This document shows positions 45,470 through 52,079 of a stretch of DNA of 64,000 nucleotides, piece after piece. A program made the translations under genes and the position numbers. Position 1 is the first letter of the stretch; every line of letters starts with the position of its first letter. The stretch spans positions 49,447,998 to 49,511,997 of the forward strand of contig OX104129.1 of assembly GCA_944470555.2 (NCBI GenBank), written 5' to 3'. This DNA is from Heterobilharzia americana. Taxonomy: Eukaryota; Platyhelminthes; Trematoda; Strigeidida; Schistosomatidae. Below the pieces are notes generated by a model. It was not told the DNA's origin and did no database searches. It saw nothing but the letters and a program-made list of their open reading frames with translations.

Positions 45470-46549
45470 TACGATTGTACAGTGTTACAAAATAACATCG
45501 AAAAAGAACATTTTTCTCCACTGATTTGTTTCTTTTCTTCATGAGGCCATCAGCGTACTTCGTCCTACAATCATCCAAGTCAAATGCCCAAATTTTCATT
45601 CATCTACGACAATCAGTTCTCTATAGTCAAGTCCAGTGGGACATGTGTATCTATGTCCTTTTCTATTTAAAGTGTGAATACCAACGATATCGTTTCACCT
45701 TGCATTAACTTATCTTTTCCTGGATTCTTGTGAACTTGACAAAAGTATCCGCAACACCAACCCAAGTTACAATTTTCTCAATCTATATCACTCAAGTAGA
45801 GTAACAAAATTCCTCATGAAAAGTGTGACTCTAAATGAGAACCTTGTACTGACACCTCAATTATCAGGTTACATAATGCATCTACTTTGAGGTAAATGTT
45901 AAGCCAAGAGAATGAAAGGTATTTTAAGTAAACAATATACCTGCTCAAAAGTAAGGCTAATAGCGATTTCCTTGGTGGTATCGGATCCGAAAATTGACTC
46001 CGCAAATCCCTTATCCCCACTTGACCATTCTTTAAAGGTAAATTCACTGTCACGGAATATACGCCGAAATAGCTCTTCTGGGTTTATGTTGGAATGAAAC
46101 TCAAAACCCTGTGACTGACCACCTCCGAAGTTATTTTGTGTTGAAGATGTTCCAAATTTGTCATACTGACTGCGTTTGTTTTCATCGCCTAAAACCTATA
46201 GGTCGGTTATTAACAGACCGCAATGACTCACTTCGTATGCTTCGCTAACCTCCTGAAACTTTTGTGCAGCTGTCTTATCATTTTTGTTGACATCTGGGTG
46301 AAACTTTTTCGCCAGCTGAGAGGCTAATACAAGATTTCATGATGCTTACCTGATAATAAGCCTTTTTGATTTCAGACTGACTGGCAGATTTGCTGACTCC
46401 TAATATGCTATAGTAGTCCTTCAGCAAAGGTATAGAGGAGTATAAAGTTCTAAATGTAGCCTTCGAGGCCCCAGCTTTTCGAGACTGTAAAACAACGCTA
46501 TGTAACACTTACCAAGTCGACTAACCAAGGAGATACTTCTAAACGCCAT
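24822..46549 (-). CDS. DNAJA3: mitochondrial DnaJ/Hsp40 co-chaperone, DNAJA3 (Tid1)-like, nine exons
   Basis: Joining exons 46549-46513, 46474-46350, 46315-46232, 46195-45941, 43096-42823, 40267-40059, 36913-36798, 31425-31328 and 25018-24822 gives 464 codons plus stop, close to the about 480 residues of the human protein; every junction has GT-AG ends and matching phase. Domains: basic Ser/Arg presequence (1-25), J domain (about 31-96, HPD at 60-62), Gly/Phe region, zinc-binding region (184-243), two substrate-binding C-terminal domains. Such proteins deliver unfolded clients to mitochondrial Hsp70 and stimulate its ATPase. Introns 1-3 are 34-38 nt; introns 4-8 are 2.5-6.3 kb and full of mobile elements. 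Function is inferred from the family. Confidence 0.95.
25620..26125 (+). pseudogene. SR2-like RTE 3' tail and UTR in DnaJ intron 8
   Basis: The plus strand gives degraded RT-tail blocks (GTGTTACACATTCCTAGTCA, GTCTTTGACTGTTGAT, CTTTCTGGTTGGGGTTCACA) and then a 3' untranslated region that ends in GGAACTCGGACCGC and the CGAGTTGGTGCTGATTGACT block. The block recurs at 42640-42735. Opposite orientation to the host gene. Confidence 0.65.
26126..28750. other. intron 8 sequence without recognisable feature
   Basis: AT-rich; only short open frames on both strands. Nothing assignable seen. Confidence 0.4.
28800..29650 (-). pseudogene. Penelope-like element fragment (RT end and linker)
   Basis: Minus strand: [59 protein letters not shown] (29640-29400), the block after the RT palm that in Penelope-like elements reads FLDV...YRKPT...Y..F.S..P...K....L..R. 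Further on, [24 protein letters not shown] sequence and [18 protein letters not shown] (end of a GIY-YIG-type domain) appear in shifted frames. It begins mid-RT directly after the hammerhead-like motif, head to tail with the next fragment. Confidence 0.65.
29650..31110 (-). pseudogene. Penelope-like element fragment (RT with YMDD, linker, GIY-YIG remnant)
   Basis: Minus strand order: [20 protein letters not shown] (RT block preceding the active site) and CRYMDDTF (YMDD, catalytic Asp pair; 30852-31094), [20 protein letters not shown] (30640-30710), [20 protein letters not shown] and [16 protein letters not shown] (30169-30414), then [20 protein letters not shown] (about 30050-30120), typical of the GIY-YIG endonuclease end. 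The combination of this RT and GIY-YIG defines Penelope-like elements. Broken by several stops. Confidence 0.75.
29778..29830 (-). ncRNA. degenerate hammerhead-ribozyme-like motif of a Penelope-like element
   Basis: On the minus strand: TTACTTTGAT (29830-29821), an AT run (29820-29813), GAGCA, an 8-10 nt loop, TGCTC (29799-29795), GAAAC (29794-29790), GTC (29789-29787), then ATCAAGTAA (29786-29778). TTACTTTGAT pairs with ATCAAGTAA (one bulged T) as stem I; GAGCA/TGCTC makes stem II; GAAAC and the GTC cleavage triplet are intact. The conserved CTGATGA box is replaced by alternating AT, so self-cleavage is unlikely now. Penelope-like elements are known to carry such ribozymes in their terminal repeats; the position between two fragments fits. 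Confidence 0.5.
31328..31425 (-). CDS. DNAJA3: DnaJ exon 8 (C-terminal helix region)
   Basis: 98 nt after acceptor [29 protein letters not shown] then [11 protein letters not shown], strongly matching the DNAJA3 group. Ends in phase 1 at donor GTTAGT, so it can join exon 9 (completing Arg) and also the exon-like ORF at 21509-21740. Confidence 0.92.
31540..31740. repeat. short TAA/TGA repeat and AT-rich DNA
   Basis: ATAAATAAATAATAATAATG and following ATAATAATAA near 31547-31572. This kind of simple tail is what RTE-type 3' ends leave; here no RTE sequence adjoins it, so it may just be a microsatellite next to exon 8. Confidence 0.4.
31740..32827 (-). pseudogene. jockey/CR1-like reverse transcriptase, interrupted by the RTE insertion
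   Basis: On the minus strand: [20 protein letters not shown] (RT motif A), [18 protein letters not shown] (B), [10 protein letters not shown] (C, YADD changed to CADD), NYLGLRF (E), then a thumb and tail block with [20 protein letters not shown] and [20 protein letters not shown]. Frameshifts at about 32450 and 32260. The 5' continuation is found beyond the RTE at 36046-36150, in the same frame, showing the RTE entered this copy. Confidence 0.8.
32828..36045 (+). mobile_element. full-length RTE-clade non-LTR retrotransposon
   Basis: 3.2 kb from CGCCTGGTTAACTAGT to a short 3' tail of TAATAATAATAAATAATAAA, the trinucleotide-like tail typical of RTE. A 5' UTR of about 180 bp precedes the single ORF. 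It is intact, unlike every other non-LTR copy here. The target was a jockey-like RT (minus strand), whose frame ends at 32820 and resumes at 36046. A few extra bases (ATTATGAC) stand at the 5' junction; a clear target duplication longer than 3-4 bp is not seen. Lies in DnaJ intron 7, antisense to the gene. Confidence 0.93.
33011..36025 (+). CDS. RTE endonuclease-reverse transcriptase ORF, apparently intact
   Basis: 1004 codons from the first ATG at 33011 (frame open from 32888). Endonuclease (about residues 20-250): [21 protein letters not shown] with catalytic Glu, [11 protein letters not shown], and SDHYLV with the catalytic Asp-His. [48 protein letters not shown] (A), [13 protein letters not shown] (B), [11 protein letters not shown] (C, FADD), [11 protein letters not shown] (E). 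C-terminal [14 protein letters not shown] and [20 protein letters not shown] His4-Gln6 run (35357-35387) sits between RT motif D and E. It cuts a DNA strand and copies its RNA there. No stop or frameshift, so this copy may be active. Confidence 0.93.
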   Translation: MTPVGESLREANWPMCLLSMKAKVNVGTWNVRTMFEPSKAAQIAKEMRRYNIEVLGICESRWNGSGLSKLSTGESIIYSGHPDANHEHTEGVAIMMSSRASKALMQWEPISSRIMTARFNSKGRKVTIIQCYAPTNNAEQEKKEEFYRQLQSTLDKTSVGDIKILMGDMNAKLGGDNTGRELTMGREALGEMNENGELFAEFCAFNDLVIGGSVFRHKDIHKATWTSPDGHTKNQIDFISISRKWRRSLLNTRSRRGADVGSDHYLVQGTFQIKLKAFKEAGDRPQFKYNTRKLKDETTKEIFKAAIKTKWETSRDIPEETCVEEHWKSLKAMWKETCTTVLGRKKKEDKEWISTDTWKLIEERRMVKQKINQCKDAQRQEELSTMYKTLDKEVKKSARKDKRHFYDTLASEAEQAAGKRDLTTLYQITRLLSGKRPTQMKPIKDEEGNLITKEEKQRKRWADHFKKLLNRPPPALRPEIPPAAAELQVNINPPTKMEVLNAIKLLKCGKAAGPDGIPPEALRTDAETTADMLTPLLQKVWREEKVPDDWKKGYLVKLPKKGDLSACKNWRGITLLSTPSKILSRIILERLKDALDSKLRPEQAGFRKYKSCADQIATLRIIIEQSVEWQSALYLNFIDFEKAFDSVDREVIWKLLQYYGVPQTFIRLIQQLYEDATCQVIHNGKLSDAFEVKTGVKQGCLLSPMIFLIVVDWIMQQTVGSEKRGIHWTTEKNLEDLDFADDLCLMSHKLEDLQAKTNKLTEEAAKTGLQVNIEKTEVMKIPHHHHQQQQQQTPITVNGRNLKEVTSFTYLGSTVSTTGGTDEDVKVRIGKARQAFISLKPVWRSSALSMRNKIRIFNTNVKSVLLYGSETWRVTKGISNKLQTFINNCLRSLLKIRWPEKISNKELWERTNQEPITQQICRKKWRWIGHALRRPTEDITRQALEWNPHGKRRVGRPRVTWRRSCEEEMRASGLSWNQVQKISENRGHWRRATEALCSTRNPRD
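36046..36150 (-). pseudogene. jockey-like RT, 5' part separated by the RTE
   Basis: The minus strand reads [18 protein letters not shown] up to the RTE tail and continues [15 protein letters not shown] on the other side (32820 downward). Together they are the standard block before RT motif A. Upstream similarity fades after about 36150. Confidence 0.7.
36151..36790. other. intron 7 remainder, nothing assigned
   Basis: No clear feature; an open plus frame at 36475-36699 lacks a recognisable domain. Confidence 0.35.
36798..36913 (-). CDS. DNAJA3: DnaJ exon 7 (substrate-binding domain II)
   Basis: 116 nt: [20 protein letters not shown] then [15 protein letters not shown], the conserved G.GDHY.H block, ending PPK across the next junction. 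Donor GTAAGT. The 5.4-kb intron 7 that follows contains the intact RTE element. Confidence 0.94.
36920..39150. other. intron 6 AT-rich sequence without feature
   Basis: Only short open frames; nothing assignable. The block TTACCTTTCTCCAAGG and similar runs are unremarkable. Confidence 0.4.
39155..39790 (-). pseudogene. SR2-like RTE 3' part in intron 6; left arm of inverted pair
   Basis: Minus strand: [47 protein letters not shown] (39590-39790), then the tail and 3' untranslated part (39155-39571). The latter is matched by the plus strand of 40731-41146 with almost no difference. Stops present. Confidence 0.8.
40059..40267 (-). CDS. DNAJA3: DnaJ exon 6 (substrate-binding domain I/II)
   Basis: 209 nt, phase 1 to 0: [16 protein letters not shown], then [20 protein letters not shown] and [20 protein letters not shown], matching the family closely. 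Since 209 is not a multiple of 3, skipping it would shift the frame. It is flanked at about 460-490 nt on each side by the arms of a near-perfect inverted repeat (39155-39571 and 40731-41146). Confidence 0.95.
40731..41146 (+). pseudogene. SR2-like RTE 3' end in intron 5; right arm of inverted pair
   Basis: Starts abruptly at the VDEVVNL codons and runs to the 3' end of the element. Identical to the reverse complement of 39171-39571 over about 380 bp by eye, including private variants (GGATGGGTTCCACAAGACGA) that differ from the copy at 20150. Diverges only at the outermost 20-30 bp. Confidence 0.85.
41510..41650 (-). repeat. probable Penelope-like terminal repeat remnant
   Basis: Minus strand AGTGCTCGAAACGCCATGAA and the GTAGATAATACTGTATCACT block resemble the region around the hammerhead-like motif at 29778-29830 (TGCTCGAAACGTCATCAAGT). 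Here the cleavage triplet would be GCC, not a permitted one, and no stem I partner is visible. Assignment rests on this short similarity. Confidence 0.35.
41650..42230. other. intron 5 sequence, nothing assigned
   Basis: Includes a 65-codon open frame (41686-41883) without known domain. Confidence 0.35.
42230..42735 (+). pseudogene. SR2-like RTE, RT start joined to 3' UTR (internal deletion), intron 5
   Basis: Broken frames give [29 protein letters not shown] (RT motif A region, Asp changed context) and [10 protein letters not shown] ending at about 42520. It then passes straight into sequence like the SR2-like 3' untranslated part (GTAACGCCAAATTCCCAGGT, CAGTAACTGATTTACTAGCT). So the palm, thumb and tail are missing. 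Ends about 90 bp from DnaJ exon 5. Confidence 0.6.
42823..43096 (-). CDS. DNAJA3: DnaJ exon 5 (zinc-binding domain)
   Basis: Starts [13 protein letters not shown] and carries four cysteine motifs, [24 protein letters not shown] and CIECEGNG, which bind two zinc ions in type A DnaJ proteins. The eighth position of the first motif, normally Gly, is Arg. Ends RVSVSIPA plus one base at donor GTAATT. Confidence 0.95.
43654..43726. repeat. (TA)n microsatellite in DnaJ intron 4
   Basis: About 36 uninterrupted TA units. Confidence 0.95.
44160..44475 (+). pseudogene. SR2-like RTE, RT motifs B and C, intron 4
   Basis: Reads [40 protein letters not shown] (motif B; Gly of QGCPLSP changed to Glu) and [13 protein letters not shown] (YADD intact). 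It begins almost where the fragment at 42230-42520 stops in the element, yet a host exon lies between them. No flanking RT sequence after 44475. Confidence 0.7.
44476..45940. other. intron 4 remainder with (TA)n at 45428-45467
   Basis: A second TA run of about 20 units lies at 45428-45467. Short open frames (45073-45264, 45526-45708) have no recognisable domain. Confidence 0.4.
45941..46195 (-). CDS. DNAJA3: DnaJ exon 4 (J domain end, Gly/Phe region)
   Basis: 255 nt in phase 0. Begins [15 protein letters not shown] (J-domain end) and continues through a short Gly-rich [11 protein letters not shown] segment to [10 protein letters not shown], then a region ending [10 protein letters not shown], the first strand of the substrate-binding domain. 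Donor GTATAT. The following intron 4 (2.8 kb) contains an SR2-like fragment and a TA microsatellite. Confidence 0.92.
46232..46315 (-). CDS. DNAJA3: DnaJ exon 3 (HPD motif)
   Basis: Exactly 28 codons: [20 protein letters not shown] then QEVSEAYE. His-Pro-Asp, the loop that activates Hsp70, is intact at residues 60-62. Donor GTGAGT; intron 3 is 36 nt. Confidence 0.95.
46350..46474 (-). CDS. DNAJA3: DnaJ exon 2 (J domain, helices I-II)
   Basis: Starts after acceptor CGAAAAG and encodes [14 protein letters not shown], then [20 protein letters not shown], the hallmark first half of a J domain, ending YYQ at donor GTAAGC. Intron 2 is 34 nt. Confidence 0.93.
46513..46549 (-). CDS. DNAJA3: DnaJ exon 1 (start codon, presequence)
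   Basis: ATG at 46549-46547 begins [12 protein letters not shown] and ends with donor G|GTAAGT. Ser/Arg-rich without acidic residues, as expected for mitochondrial import. The start is chosen because it is the first ATG that joins in frame to the J domain; the open frame of exon 2 also extends back through intron 1, giving an alternative start if intron 1 were retained. Intron 1 is 38 nt. Confidence 0.8.
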
Positions 46550-46750
46550 GCCGTAGCGCAACGTCTGGGCACCGCGGCTGGTACTGACCTGTTCTGTAAA
46601 TCTATTCCAACCTCAATCTTTGCTTTAGAAACAGACAACGATTCTCACATTCTATGCTTTTCGGATTTTATTTCGAATGGTACATCGAAAGCTATCTTCC
46701 CAAAATTTAAGTGGGAAGGCTTGGGAGGAAACGAATTCACTCTATAAGAA

Positions 46751-47004
46751 ATTTGTTTAACTCTCTCCAAAGACCAGTCAAAACAACTGTCTGGCAACTC
46801 GACGGCTGAAGGACCGTACTGTACCAGAGTTTTGGGTAAACTAACCAACACTCAATCACCTGTTCTGTATGCTAGAACTATAGCAGATGAGTGGCTGGAT
46901 CTACTGCGTCACAATCCGCCGAAGATCTGGAACCGTCCAGAAAACCTAGATGCAAGTACGAGGAAGCTGACTGATTTACATAGGAACCTTTTGGTACAGT
47001 TTTG
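46751..47004 (+). other. coding-like frame divergent from the DnaJ gene
   Basis: An ATG-less plus-strand frame after TAA runs LSKDQSKQLSGNSTAEGPYC onward to ADEWLDLLRHNPPKIWNRPE and NLDASTRKLTDLHRNLLVQF, then stop. An in-phase 48-nt segment (GTAAAC...CTATAG) could be a tiny intron. The last 40 residues look like real protein but I do not recognise them. It starts 200 bp from the DnaJ start codon, so a shared promoter is possible if it is a gene. Confidence 0.3.
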
Positions 47005-47109
47005 AACCAACATCAGAACCAGAAGTGCGAGCAGAAGGAACTTGTCTTTACAGATCTCTCTTCTAGGTCTTGAGGTTTGGTACTTTCTGTTTGGTTACAC
47101 TACTTTACT

Positions 47110-47457
47110 GGCAACAGAAGTTTTTGCATTTTTCCTGCTTGTAGCTTCGGAGGTAGCGACTTTCTTTTCGCATGCATTTTTGCTTTGCAAGGTGTGGCTT
47201 GGCTTTTGGGGGCAGCAACAGGACTGTTGATAAGAACAACTATCCCATTCCATTCCGGACTTTTCAAGCAAACGCCAAGCCTTATTTAAAACTTACTGCT
47301 GGAAATAGGGAGCTCCGAAAAAGATCGAAAAACAAGTGAGAAGTACTTGTGGGAAATGGATGTTACTTGTAGCGATATGGAGAAGGGGTGGGACTTATTG
47401 CAGATACTAAGGTTGGGGAGTGTGAAGATAGATAAGTGGGGGAAGAACAGAAAAAGC
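47110..47457. repeat. dispersed repeat, copy of 3500-3890
   Basis: Same direction as 3500-3890; blocks listed there. It ends directly at the solo LTR, whose insertion probably truncated or separated it. Confidence 0.5.
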
Positions 47458-47820
47458 TGTAGCGTCACACACTTCTCCAGGATCATTAGATTAGGGCTCA
47501 ACGAGATTCAAGACTGATGCTGACCTTGGTGGTTTTACTGGACTCACCAAGCTGAAAACATCCGGTCAAGCGCCCATGCCATTTGGCACGCTGTCATGTT
47601 ACGTTGCACTCCTCGTAATCGACCCTTTGACCAGTTAATTGGAACTGATAGGTATCTTGGCACGACCTCGCAAATATACTGTTCGATATAATAATAACAA
47701 CATTACTATGCTAGTGTGCTCGTTCCTGGTCTCGTATTCGTAGGCATATAACAGGTACGAATAATTAGTGAGTGGCCTCTGCGTCTGTCAAGTTCGCACC
47801 TGGATATTTTTTTAGAAAGC
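47458..47820 (+). repeat. solo LTR of the CsRn1/Boudicca-like family, old
   Basis: Begins TGTAGCGTCACACACTTCTC and follows the young LTR throughout: GATGCTGACCTTG, TTTACTGGACTC.C.AAGCTGA, CCATTTGGCACGCTGTC.TGT, GGTCTCGTATTCGT.GG.ATA, GTCTGTCAAGTTCGCACC. About 20% differences plus an AT-rich insertion. No internal sequence adjoins its 3' side, so it is a solo LTR formed by recombination or a truncated copy. Confidence 0.8.
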
Positions 47821-48239
47821 TTTTACTTAGATGTCTTTCATTTCGGGAGGTAATGAACTGTATTTTCTTTTGGTGACCAATTTATTTGCGTAACAACGAG
47901 GGAGAATATGACGATATGATTAAACCACCACAAGCACACCGAAAGGGTGTAGGATCCTTTTATGTAATATTTCGACGAAGCTGGCTAAACCGTTCAAGCC
48001 GGACAAGCGTTACGAGATAAAGTAGATCCTATGAAGTATAATTTTCACCCGGCTTATAACCTTCTATTTTCTGAGCTTAATTTATGCATGTGATCCCCAA
48101 GAGTGGTGTTAAAAGTAAAAGCAAATGATGGGGGATGCCCATGGATGTTTAGGATACAGTTGGCTACCATAAGATCCCCTCCTAGTCTTCTGTATTTCAG
48201 AGGATAAATGTCAAGCGATACCATTTGTTTCTGATATCG
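47821..48239. other. unassigned spacer
   Basis: No feature seen. Confidence 0.4.
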
Positions 48240-48970
48240 TTTCGCACAGACTTTTTAAACCTCCTCCGGACTCATCCAATACTTAGTTTGCCTTTCTGCG
48301 GGGACAGCGAAGAGAGAAGACGTGGTCCTGAACCGCTGAGAATTCTGCGGTAAACCCACAATCGTAACTTCTGAGAGCCCGTTCGAAAGATAAAAGCAGC
48401 ACGTTGCCATGAGGTGAGCTTCTGTCACAGTCGGCGCCCCACAGTTGATCCTGAGAGACTAAAACACTCAAATCCCTCTCTATCTGTGACACCCCTTGTT
48501 CTCTACCCCTAAGAGTATACAGGGCATACGCCGTGCCTGATATTTACAACCTTACGTTTTTTAGAGTAAAATCAAAGTCCATTTTTGAGTGTCCAATTTC
48601 GAAGTCGTAATGAATCACTAACTTTCCTGCTCCTGATTTCTCCCCATAGTTTCACGCCATCGGTGAAAAGAAATGAGGAAAGAACCTGTCGGAGCAAGCT
48701 GTTTGTTTATATTAGACAAAGGAGAGGGCTTAGCGCTGAACCTTAAGTAACTCCACTCGGACATTTTGTTTCCTCAGACGGAGAAAAATTCACTCCATTT
48801 CTAAATAAACGGCTATGTAGACATAAGGACAACCAGTCGATATGCAGTGAATTCCTCTGCACCAACCTCAGTCGATCAATGAGACGGTCGTAGGTAACAG
48901 GATCAAGCGCTTTTACAAAATTCTAGATCAGTAACATGAGTTCACTCTTCACGTTCAGTAGTGCCGATCC
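48240..48970 (-). pseudogene. CR1/jockey-like RT fragment
   Basis: Minus strand: QIERDLSVLVSQDQLWGADC, LLLSFERALRSYDCGFTAEF and a PRRKAN block, i.e. IERDLGVLVS...L, F-SYD and W-P--K-D of the RT thumb region, same family as 2210-3420. Upstream, KNFVKALDPVTYDRLIDRLR-like sequence (about 48870-48920) is the RT block around motif A. Several stops. Confidence 0.6.
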
Positions 48971-48977
48971 CATGATC

Positions 48978-48992
48978 TAATAATAATAATAT
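48978..48992. repeat. TAA simple repeat
   Basis: TAATAATAATAATA, possible trace of an RTE-type 3' tail, though the adjacent sequence is not RTE. Confidence 0.5.
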
Positions 48993-49149
48993 ATTTCATG
49001 CAACAAAGGTTACATGAATACAAACCAGTTTACAGGTTTGATCACTTTGGTAATGGGAGATAACTATTATGTACAATGTTATGCTATACATTAGATGCTG
49101 TGATTTATGGCATATAGGAGGCATGTTGAAGCAGGCTCAGTTCGAATTT

Positions 49150-49600
49150 GAAGATTATCCGGTCATCGTTTGAATCATCCAATATTCTCGAAGGTGAGGC
49201 CGCATCACATTCATGACCTTGGGGTGTGCGCGTTCGTCATCAGGTTTCGGTGCCAATATTTCCCACTTACGAATGCGATTTGTAGGATTCCATTTGAATG
49301 AAGGACTGGTTAAGTAAATCTGAAAAGTGAATAACAAAAGCGAGCAGCAGGCGAAATTTGTAACAGGGGCACAAAAATACGCAGGAGTAGATCGACCATG
49401 ATACATCTGGGTGAGTTTGTACTGACTATTAAACTTACTTGAGGAAGTGTCCAGAACCAACTGTTTAGAGGTAAGCTTAGGTGGAAGAAGATGAAGGTGC
49501 GCACGACAGTAATGAAAGTCAGCCTGAAGCTGAAGATATCACTACGGATACTACTCCGGCTAGTTAATAATGCGAGAATAACCTTCTCCATATGAGTGTT
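49150..49600 (-). repeat. dispersed repeat, inverted relative to 8360-8640
   Basis: See 8360-8640. This copy extends a little further (to AATATTCTCGAAGGTG near 49190), also similar to AAGAATATTCAATGG at 8730. Open minus frames of 93 and 101 codons overlap and are not believed to be genes. Confidence 0.6.
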
Positions 49601-51430
49601 GCTGGGTCGTGAAGAAGTTGATTGTCACGAGGTGACCTCTCAGTCCCTTACAGACCAAAGATTCCGGTTATATGAAAGGTATAGATGGGTGTCACTGGTC
49701 TTTAATTCTTTGGGCTATTTCGCCAATCTGCCTTGTAGATTGGTGCTATATGATGTAACTTCCAAGGCCTGAGTACGTCCACTTGAGTTGGAAGACGTTT
49801 CAACAACTCTTTCTTGAAGAACCATCCCACAGATAGTTTGTAAGCATCAGCAGTTTGCAGCGTACCAGCTGAAAGCCTAAATCAACGACCGACTTCTGCA
49901 TGGTCAGTGGGATAGTCGCACACTCCAACGTAGGTGGTCGAAAATGAAAAAATCTCCAAGTATTGATCGGCTTAGAGCTCCACTGCCTTAGTGTCAGTGC
50001 GTGTCGGCCCTTTTCATCCTACCTGTCGACGGACTTCTGTTTTGATCCGTTGGAGCGGCGCAGCACAACGGAACAGATTTCTCGAGTTAGAGACGGACAT
50101 ATTTTTAAGCTTAACTTAGTGCCACTGCCTGTTGGCTTTCACTGCTTCTGCGCATGCACTGTTGTTTCTCTAGATAGCTTGCAAATGTTTGCGTTACCAT
50201 TGCCTTTACGACTGGCCTAATGATATCACTTTGGTCTCAGTAGTTAAACAGTAAAGTTGCTCATTGTCTCAGTTGAGTTGGATATGACAGGGTAGCGGAC
50301 TGGCTGATGGTAAACAAGATTTAGTCAAGTAAAATTTTCAGTGAGTGTTCTGACTCTGTCACACAGTCAGATCCACAAATCGTTTCTTCTGGTGCCGTTC
50401 TAACAACTAAGATTTTCAACCAATTGAAGTTCAAATCGAAATCATTGATAGTGGATCAGCCGATAGCGACATGATAATTCCCACACAAAGGTGACAAGTT
50501 TTGTCGGGCTGTCTTTGAAGACGACTTTATTTGCGAAGATTCAGTCAACGCAAGACGTGGCTTTAATCCAGTTCCTCAGCGGAGTTCAAAATCAACGTTC
50601 ACTGGAGCCACCAGTTCCGCTGAGCACATGGTCTACAGAGCTTAGCTCAAATAGATTAAAACCTGGTAATAGTGATGATAATTACTCCTGAGTTTACAGG
50701 CACACACCATTTTTTCAGGTATGAATTAGTTACCGTACAAATAACAAGTATCTTCATAGCAGGTAATCTCAACCCCTACCTATTTTATCACTTGAAGAAT
50801 TAAGTGCCGCATGTTTATGTGGTGGAATATCCCAGCGGGATGAGCGTGCAAAAATTCACAGGTTGGGCTGTCTCCATATCAACAGAAAAACCGGGTTTGC
50901 ATCTCAACATTACATGCTAAGCTTGAAGCTAACACTTCCATTGTGATAGTTTGTACTGTTTGCCCAGGATGATGATGAAAGGTTCACGAGGAAATGTATG
51001 CACAGATTGTTTATTTATTGCACCACCTTGATGATTCCAGAAATGTATAATTCATGTCTGTCAGTACCATTTTAAACCGGAGATTCATAATCCTGATAAA
51101 TAGTAACACCGAGAGCCAAATATCTTCATTCTTCCAACTCCAGTAACCAGAAGCGATGTGTTTGTTAGGAAGCGTAAGGCGGACCCCTAGAATATCTTGT
51201 CCGCCGTTTTCATGGGTCGTGGCAGCCTTGTGGTCTATTGGGGTTAGACTTTCCTGGTCACTCTCTTAATGAACAAATCCTAGGTTTTGATGATTGGGAA
51301 GTTGTAGTCCAATGAACGTTCTTTGTTTCTTTTTGTTGTGGTCAGGCATTGCGGGCATAGTCACGCTGTCCAGCCCTTATGGAGGGGGCCTTAGTCAGGA
51401 TCTGTTCCTTAAATAATTAATTTCCGATGA
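49601..51430. other. unassigned stretch
   Basis: Open plus frames 49963-50220 (85 codons) and 50491-50691 (66) carry no domain I recognise. Probably decayed repeat DNA. Confidence 0.3.
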
Positions 51431-51439
51431 CAATTGAGC

Positions 51440-51790
51440 CAACATTTAGAAATGAATAGCTTTTCTGCAGTGAGAAAAAAGCAGGAACAGAGCAGCAGGC
51501 AGAAAAAGAAGACAGAACTCCAACAAGGAATGTGTTTCCCATGTCGATGTTCCTCCTTGCTCAACTTTCTTTGCCATGGCGTTCGTCGTATGTGCTTTCC
51601 CTGCTTAAGAACATAAATTTCGCTCTCTCGCGTGGTGTGGAACTTCTATTTTTGGTGACTGTACCAGGTAGGGCAGAATTTGTCTTTAGCTTGAGGCGAC
51701 AGTTTATGGAAGTCTCCCCAGAGTTTTTACATGAAAGGCCACAGCAGGCACGGTGGATTTCCTGTTATACATTAGGAGGCCCAGACATGT
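51440..51790 (+). repeat. dispersed repeat, inverted copy at 55900-56220
   Basis: Blocks such as ATGTTCCTCCTTGCTCAACT, TGCCATGGCGTTCGTCGTAT, TAAGAACATAAATTTCGCTC, CTCGCGTGGTGTGGAACTTC and TTTATGGAAGTCTCCCCAGA are matched by the minus strand of 55900-56220. In the second place it follows a CR1-like 3' end, so it is likely CR1-family 3' untranslated sequence. Confidence 0.65.
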
Positions 51791-52079
51791 AAGACGTCGT
51801 AGAGGATAGTTTTGGTGAACTCAGTGAGCCAGATAAGTTGCCAGATGATAAGAAGTTAGCTAGCAACCGATCAGATTTAGAGTTTTCTTCGGAGGCCCTT
51901 AGTTGACAGGAAGTCCGCTACACAACTGGGGAAATTATAGGGTGGGGAAATGTGCATACGAGCAGGATTTGAACAGACTCAGTGTTTTACTGTGGGCGCG
52001 GTTGCGCAGGTAGTAACAACTGTTGTGTCCTAAATAAAACTCACCACCGGTTGTGAAAGTGAATTTGTGTAGCGCATCG
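51791..52079. other. spacer
   Basis: No feature seen. Confidence 0.4.

Noticed and set aside
51930..52000. tRNA-like GTTCAAATCCTGCT on the minus strand near 51945-51990
   Set aside because: Looks like a B box, but no A box at the right distance and no cloverleaf arms could be drawn.
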